DNA from: JAMWZF01 sp041628615
GTDB taxonomy: Bacteria; Pseudomonadota; Alphaproteobacteria; Rhodobacterales; Rhodobacteraceae
Reading direction: 5' to 3'
NCBI GenBank assembly: GCA_041628615.1
Contig: JBFKOW010000120.1
Span: 1-11,367 of the forward strand
DNA length: 11,367 nucleotides
Below, piece by piece: positions 7,996 to 11,367 of the stretch. The notes beneath the pieces are model-generated. The model did no database searches and was not told where the DNA came from. It was given only the letters and a program-made list of their open reading frames with translations. Within the stretch, counting starts at the first letter, position 1; each line of letters starts with the position of its first letter. A program made the position numbers and the translations under genes.

Positions 7996-8833
7996 TCGCC
8001 GCGGCGGCGGATGGCGCCGCCACCGCACCCGGTCCGCGGGCCTGGGCCATGGCCACCGCGCGCGCCACATCGCGCAACCCCTCGGCAACCGCGCCGCCGC
8101 CGGCGAAACCGGCGATCCCGTAACAGACCGTCAGGCCGTCCCGCCGCGCCCCGTCATCGTCGAAGCCGAGCCGGCGCGACAGCCCGCCGACGATCCGCCG
8201 CGCCACCTGCTCCGGCGCGCCCGGCAGGTAAAGGAGGAAGCCGTGACTGCCGAACCGGGCGACGATGTCGTCTTGCCGGACGATGTCGGCGCAGTTGTGC
8301 GCCACCTCGCACAGGAATTCCTCGGCCCGCTCCCGGCCATGCCGCGACGCGAAGCCGTCGCAGCCGCCGATCTCGAGCCCGATCAGCCATCCCGCGCCGG
8401 CATCCCCGAGCAGCCGTTCCGCCGCTGCGCGGGTCAGAACGCCGGTGGCGGGGTCGCAATCCTCGGCCGACCAGGACCGGTCGAGCGATCGCTGCGCGCG
8501 CGCCAGCAGGCGGTTGATCCCGGTCATCGTGCGCCCCAGTTCGTCGGCATCCTCCTCTGGCAGCGACAGGACGCGCCCGGTCCGGCCCCACGATTCCACC
8601 GCGCGGGCGATCAGCGCGACCGGCGCCAGGAGGCCCCAGAGCAGCACCGACAATCCCGCCCCGGCGGCGCCCAGCGCGGCGAGGAACGGCCCCGCCGGCA
8701 GGACCGCGCCGGTTGCCGCGGCCAGGCCGAAGCCCGCAGCCGCGGCACAGGCCAGCCCGATCCAGAGCACGGCGAGAATCCTCGGTCTGACCCGGTCGGG
8801 CAGGAATCGGGACAGGGCTGCGTGGATCGGCAT
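7985..8833 (-). CDS. membrane-anchored degenerate GGDEF-domain protein, probable c-di-GMP receptor
   Basis: The 282-residue inner-membrane protein has two hydrophobic segments (about 19-43 and 48-78) with a very short link, so almost no periplasmic sensor. A HAMP-like stretch follows (about 70-117), then a GGDEF domain (about 124-268). The domain is recognised by DPATGVLTRAAAERLL (127-142), LIGLEIGGCDGFASRHG (150-166) and DDIVARFGSHGFLLYLPG (188-205). The GGDEF signature is GSHGF at 195-199, so the catalytic Glu/Asp and the second Gly are lost. The metal Asp of the first strand is Glu154. The inhibitory-site RxxD motif survives as RQDD at 186-189, exactly five residues before the signature. 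Diguanylate cyclase activity is therefore unlikely and c-di-GMP binding plausible. The C-terminus is a low-complexity Ala tail. The start is ATG at 8833; the longer frame continues through the intergenic region. It is divergent from a small exported protein. Confidence 0.85.
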   Translation of the reverse strand: MPIHAALSRFLPDRVRPRILAVLWIGLACAAAAGFGLAAATGAVLPAGPFLAALGAAGAGLSVLLWGLLAPVALIARAVESWGRTGRVLSLPEEDADELGRTMTGINRLLARAQRSLDRSWSAEDCDPATGVLTRAAAERLLGDAGAGWLIGLEIGGCDGFASRHGRERAEEFLCEVAHNCADIVRQDDIVARFGSHGFLLYLPGAPEQVARRIVGGLSRRLGFDDDGARRDGLTVCYGIAGFAGGGAVAEGLRDVARAVAMAQARGPGAVAAPSAAAATAA

Positions 8834-8911
8834 CGCGCGGGCCTTCGGCAAGGAGGTTGCGCCGCACTCTGCCGCCGGCCCGATTAAGGCCCGGTAAACC
8901 GCGACAGATTG

Positions 8912-8929
8912 AAAAACCGCCGAGTTTTT
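8912..8929. repeat. inverted repeat AAAAAC-N6-GTTTTT
   Basis: AAAAAC (8912-8917) and GTTTTT (8924-8929) are perfect reverse complements with a six-base spacer CGCCGA. In such GC-rich DNA this A/T block pair is conspicuous and could be a protein-binding site between the divergent genes. The right arm overlaps the TTGACA hexamer at 8928. Confidence 0.45.
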
Positions 8930-8934
8930 GACAG

Positions 8935-8953
8935 CCTGAATCAAGTTTTCAGG
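8935..8953 (+). promoter_or_regulatory. inverted repeat CCTGAA-N7-TTCAGG abutting a ribosome binding site
   Basis: CCTGAA (8935-8940) and TTCAGG (8948-8953) form a perfect six-base stem with a seven-base loop. The right arm runs into AGGGAGGG (8951-8958), the Shine-Dalgarno of the small exported protein, whose ATG is at 8967. If transcribed, the stem could partly mask the ribosome site; as DNA it could be an operator. Which, if either, is not decided by sequence. Confidence 0.45.
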
Positions 8954-8966
8954 GAGGGATTGGATC

Positions 8967-9392
8967 ATGTCACTTTGCAGGGGCCTGTTGGGATGCGCCC
9001 TGGCCGCATGTGTCGCCGCCGGCGCCGCGACGGCCCAGACCGGCGAACCCGCCGGCCAGATGAGAATCACCGAGGACGCCTTCTACATCGGCGAGATCGA
9101 GGGCCGGGGCGGCCTGCCGGATATCGGCATCGCCCTCGCCTTTTCCCGGCAGAGCGGCCGGGTGGTCGTCTGCGCCGCCACCGCCTCGACCCTGAGCGGC
9201 ACGCTGCAGCGGGTGAAACGGGCCATCGTCGTGACCGAGAGCGGCACCACGATCCTGCGCGGCCTGCACTGGGCCCCCAACTACCCGCCGGGAGCCGGGC
9301 TCGTCGGACAGATCGCGGATTGCCAGATCACCCGGCACGTCGCACCGGAGAACCCGCAGTTCGGGTTCGACCTGACCCGCTCGCGGTTCTGA
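8967..9392 (+). CDS. small exported protein of unknown function
   Basis: The 141-residue protein is not recognised as a known family. The N-terminus MSLCRGLLGCALAACVAAGA is a signal peptide, with a likely signal peptidase I site ATA|Q after residue 23. An alternative lipobox LAAC (12-15) would make Cys15 a lipidated residue, but it leaves a rather short hydrophobic stretch. The mature part has two cysteines, Cys69 and Cys119, which could form a disulfide. It is rich in beta-prone segments such as GRVVVCAATAS and RAIVVTESGTTIL, with a GLHWAPNYPPGAG loop, suggesting a small periplasmic beta-domain. The start is supported by AGGGAGGG at 8951-8958, eight bases upstream. It is the only gene on the plus strand here, divergent from the GGDEF-like gene. 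A functional link between the two is possible only by position. Confidence 0.75.
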   Translation: MSLCRGLLGCALAACVAAGAATAQTGEPAGQMRITEDAFYIGEIEGRGGLPDIGIALAFSRQSGRVVVCAATASTLSGTLQRVKRAIVVTESGTTILRGLHWAPNYPPGAGLVGQIADCQITRHVAPENPQFGFDLTRSRF

Positions 9393-9411
9393 ATCCGCGC
9401 GGCGGGGCGGA

Positions 9412-9828
9412 TCAGCCCACCTGCTGATGCACCTCGACGACGTTGCCTTCCGGGTCGAGGAAGAACACCTGGTGCCAGTCGCGGGCGAAGGCGGTGCCGT
9501 AATCCGCGTAGGGAATGCCCTCGGCTTCGAGCAGGGCGAGGAAGGCGGCGATGTCGTCGGTGCGGAACGCGATGTGCCCCCGGTCCACCGGGTTGATCGG
9601 CTGCCGGTTGCGGAAGGCGACCCCGAGATCCCGCTCGGCCAGGTGCATCTGCATCCGGCCGTCCGTGGCAAAGCGGATCGCGCCGTCGTAGCCGCGCGCC
9701 CCGGTGGCCTCGGTGCGGGGAAACTCGTCCTGCGGGATATCGGCCAGTCCGAGGACCCGGGTATAGAAATCGTGCATCCGGTCCACGTCGCGGGACACGA
9801 AGTTGATGTGGTGGAATTCGAGCTTCAT
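9412..9828 (-). CDS. VOC (glyoxalase/dioxygenase superfamily) protein
   Basis: The 138-residue single-domain protein belongs to the vicinal-oxygen-chelate superfamily, which includes glyoxalase I, extradiol dioxygenases and fosfomycin-resistance enzymes. The two beta-alpha-beta-beta-beta halves are visible. The first starts at MKLEFHHINFVSRDVDRMHDFYTRVLGL and the second at GHIAFRTDDIAAFLALLEAEGIPY, ending FFLDPEGNVVEVHQ. Probable metal ligands are His7, His85 and Glu132, with His62 or a neighbour as a possible fourth. The DPEGNVVEV ending is highly typical. The substrate cannot be told. Its Shine-Dalgarno is weak. It ends 17 bases from the convergent exported-protein stop and follows the EamA gene on the same strand with a gap of 70 bases, so the two might be co-transcribed. 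Confidence 0.92.
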   Translation of the reverse strand: MKLEFHHINFVSRDVDRMHDFYTRVLGLADIPQDEFPRTEATGARGYDGAIRFATDGRMQMHLAERDLGVAFRNRQPINPVDRGHIAFRTDDIAAFLALLEAEGIPYADYGTAFARDWHQVFFLDPEGNVVEVHQQVG

Positions 9829-9898
9829 CCCGGCCGCCCCCCTGTTGCCGCGGTTCCGGCCAGACTAGCGCCGGCCCGGCCCGGTGCAACGGCCGGCC

Positions 9899-10765
9899 TC
9901 AGCCGCGCCGCCCGGTCAGCGACACCGCGATGCCACCGAGCACCAGCGCCGCCGACAGGACGATCCGGGCCGAGACCGGTTCGGACAGGATGAGGGCCCC
10001 CGCCGCCACGGCGATCACCGGAACCGAGAGCTGCGCCACCGCCGCCGTGGTCGTGGCGAGCCGGGGCAGGACCGCGTACCACAGCGCGTAGCCCATCCCC
10101 GAGGTCACCGCCCCCGACAGCGCTGCCAGGCCCAGTCCTGCCGGCCCCGACCCGGCCAGGGCGGCCGGCAGCGCCCCGGGTTCGGCCCAGACCAGCCCCA
10201 GCGCCGTCACCGGAAGGCAGAGCGCGAAGTTGACCGCCGTCGCGGCCAGCGGGTCCGACGTCCGGCGGCCGAGCACCGAGTAGATCCCCCAGCCCAGCGC
10301 CGCCACCGCCATGAGCAGCGCCGCGGGCAGATCGACGGCGGCCGTTTCGCCCGGCCAGAGCAGGTACACGAGACCGGCGAGCGCCACCCCGGCCCCGACC
10401 CAGCGCCGCGCCGGGACCGGGCCGGTCTGCACCACGGCGGCGGCGAACATGGTGATCTGCACCCCGCCGAACAGGATCAGGGCGCCGATCCCGGCATCGA
10501 GGTTCCGGTAGGCCAGCGAGAACCCGAGCATGTAGGCCGCCAGCGCCACGGGGCCGCCCCAGCCGGGCCGCGGCAGGCCGCCGCCGCCTCCGATCCGCCG
10601 GACCCGGAGGCCCACCAGAAGCCCGAGCATGGCCGCGCCGCAGGCGACCCGGACCACGGAAAACACCACCGGATCCAGTCCCGCGACGGCCACCGCCGCC
10701 CGGTTCAGGACCGAGTTGCCCGCGAAGGCGATCATGGTCAGCGTGGTGAGCAGGAACAGCGCCAT
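9899..10765 (-). CDS. EamA-family (DMT superfamily) transporter
   Basis: The 288-residue inner-membrane protein has about ten hydrophobic segments arranged as two EamA repeats (about 1-130 and 140-285). Typical features are the opening MALFLLTTLTMIAFAGNSVLNRAAV, an early VVFSVVRVACGA helix with a conserved Arg, the ILFGGVQITMFAAAVV helix ending repeat 1, and the C-terminal VAQLSVPVIAVAAGALILSEPVS, a well-known family motif. Such proteins export small metabolites (amino acids, nucleosides, sugars or drugs); the substrate is not predictable here. The length is normal and I see no frameshift. The start is ATG at 10763-10765. It lies 70 bases after the Hint-domain gene stop and 70 bases before the VOC gene, all on the minus strand. 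Confidence 0.92.
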   Translation of the reverse strand: MALFLLTTLTMIAFAGNSVLNRAAVAVAGLDPVVFSVVRVACGAAMLGLLVGLRVRRIGGGGGLPRPGWGGPVALAAYMLGFSLAYRNLDAGIGALILFGGVQITMFAAAVVQTGPVPARRWVGAGVALAGLVYLLWPGETAAVDLPAALLMAVAALGWGIYSVLGRRTSDPLAATAVNFALCLPVTALGLVWAEPGALPAALAGSGPAGLGLAALSGAVTSGMGYALWYAVLPRLATTTAAVAQLSVPVIAVAAGALILSEPVSARIVLSAALVLGGIAVSLTGRRG

Positions 10766-10801
10766 GCCCGTTTGGGCCAGAGCCCGAACCGCCGGTCAAG
10801 T

Positions 10802-10828
10802 CCGGCGGCCCGGCGGCGGTCCGGCGGC
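10802..10828. repeat. imperfect GC repeat, three CCGGCGGC units
   Basis: CCGGCGGC recurs at 10802, 10810 and 10821 in the 70-base gap between the Hint-domain gene and the EamA gene. It is low-complexity GC sequence. I assign no function. Confidence 0.35.
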
Positions 10829-10835
10829 GACCGGG

Positions 10836-11367
10836 TCAGGCCGTCTGGACCATCGCTGGCGCCCGGCCCGCGCAGGACCGGGCGGCGCGGATCGCGGCCC
10901 GGGCGGTGCCGACCGCCAGCAGGGGCCGCGCCGGGGCCGGGTCCAGCGCCATCAGGACCGGCAGGTCGCGGGTCCGGGCGCCGGCAAGGACCATCGGACC
11001 CGGCAACAGCGTTTCGGTGGCGCAGCCGGCGGCGAACAGGATCTGGTGGCGGGCGCAGGCGACATGGTGCCAGACCGCCGCCGACCGTCCGTCCATGTGG
11101 CGGATCCCCGGCAGGCCGGTCAGGGCCTTCGCCGCCACCAGCGCGGGCCGGTCGAACAGCGCGGCGAGCTGCCCGGCCTCGCCCACCAGCACCCGGTGCT
11201 GCGGCGAAACCACGAGGTCCGCGGCCGGCCTGCCGCGCGCCAGCGCCCCGGCGCGGATCAGCACCGGCCGGCGGTCGGCGGGCAGGCCGGCGAGGGCCTG
11301 CGCCCGGCGGCCGACCCAGACAAGCGGCTGCGCCCCGGCATCGAGCGTCAGGACCCGGTCGCCGGGG
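10836..11367 (-). CDS. Hint (hedgehog/intein-type) domain protein, C-terminal part only
   Basis: The gene enters from the right edge; 176 residues before the stop are visible and no start is in the window. The fragment begins PGDRVLTLDAGAQPLVWVGR, the usual Hint block after the (unseen) N-terminal Cys or its equivalent. DLVVSPQHRVLV (fragment residues about 51-62) is the Ser-Pro-x-His-Arg signature, followed by WHHVACARHQILFAAGCATETLLPGP, matching the Hint_2-type motif with its conserved His and G-x-x-x-E-T/S pattern. Such domains are abundant in Rhodobacterales, usually in extracellular or hemolysin-like repeat proteins, and can in principle self-cleave. The usual region before the Hint domain, and any partner domain, lie outside. 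The internal GTG at 11264 is not a start: the frame and homology continue to the edge. Confidence 0.82.
   Translation of the reverse strand, partial: PGDRVLTLDAGAQPLVWVGRRAQALAGLPADRRPVLIRAGALARGRPAADLVVSPQHRVLVGEAGQLAALFDRPALVAAKALTGLPGIRHMDGRSAAVWHHVACARHQILFAAGCATETLLPGPMVLAGARTRDLPVLMALDPAPARPLLAVGTARAAIRAARSCAGRAPAMVQTA

Larger units (their letters stand above)
8834..8966. promoter_or_regulatory. divergent regulatory region, GGDEF-like gene / small exported protein
   Basis: These 133 bases separate two divergent starts and are clearly richer in A and T than the flanking genes, especially 8882-8965. Besides the two inverted repeats listed separately, they contain TTGACA at 8928-8933, a perfect -35 hexamer on the plus strand. 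The expected -10 position (from 8951) is instead the ribosome binding site AGGGAGGG, so this is not a normal promoter for the downstream gene. The real promoters are not resolved. Confidence 0.45.

Noticed and set aside
8928..8956. TTGACA as -35 of a standard promoter for the small exported protein
   Set aside because: The -10 position at 17-base spacing is AGGGAG, which is the ribosome binding site, and the resulting transcript would start almost at the ATG.
9899..11367. A mobile or defence island formed by the Hint, EamA and VOC genes
   Set aside because: No integrase, transposase, direct repeats or tRNA boundary is seen, and composition matches the rest of the window.

Overview
This window has very high GC (roughly 70% by eye) with tightly packed genes and GC-rich third codon positions. 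It looks like chromosome of an alphaproteobacterium of the Rhodobacterales (Rhodobacter/Roseobacter type). That placement is an inference from four things: the cdd-deoA-deoB-add order, a MaeB-type malic enzyme with a phosphotransacetylase tail, a Hint-domain protein of the kind common in that order, and overall base and codon use. I see no RNA genes, CRISPR array, insertion sequence, phage genes or integration scar.

Positions 1-4146 (minus strand) hold a nucleoside-salvage operon, transcribed right to left: cdd (cytidine deaminase), deoA (thymidine phosphorylase), deoB (phosphopentomutase) and the start of add (adenosine deaminase, cut by the window edge). deoA/deoB and deoB/add each overlap by the four bases GTGA, a sign of translational coupling. 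Together the enzymes deaminate cytidine and adenosine nucleosides, split thymidine or deoxyuridine by phosphorolysis, and convert (deoxy)ribose-1-phosphate to the 5-phosphate. Just upstream on the same strand, 66 bases away, is a 362-residue protein with a glyoxalase/VOC-like N-terminus and two cupin domains; its function is unknown.

Positions 4147-6524 hold a short divergent promoter region with an AT-rich dyad, then maeB on the plus strand. MaeB converts malate to pyruvate and links the TCA cycle to pyruvate and acetyl-CoA metabolism. Six bases after it, a secreted lipase-like alpha/beta hydrolase ends on the opposite strand (6531-7283). It is divergent from a Nudix hydrolase (7363-7821).

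Positions 7822-9392 hold a membrane-anchored GGDEF-domain protein (minus) whose catalytic motif is destroyed while the c-di-GMP inhibitory-site motif remains, so it is more likely a c-di-GMP receptor than a cyclase. It is divergent from a small exported protein of unknown function. The intergenic region between them holds two AT-rich inverted repeats.

Positions 9412-11367 (minus strand) hold a VOC-family protein, an EamA-type drug/metabolite exporter, and the C-terminal part of a Hint (hedgehog/intein-type) domain protein that runs off the right edge.

Most of this is ordinary metabolic chromosome. I found no convincing new multi-gene system. The most interesting items are the degenerate GGDEF protein, the VOC-bicupin fusion beside the nucleoside operon, and the dyads upstream of maeB and of the small exported protein.
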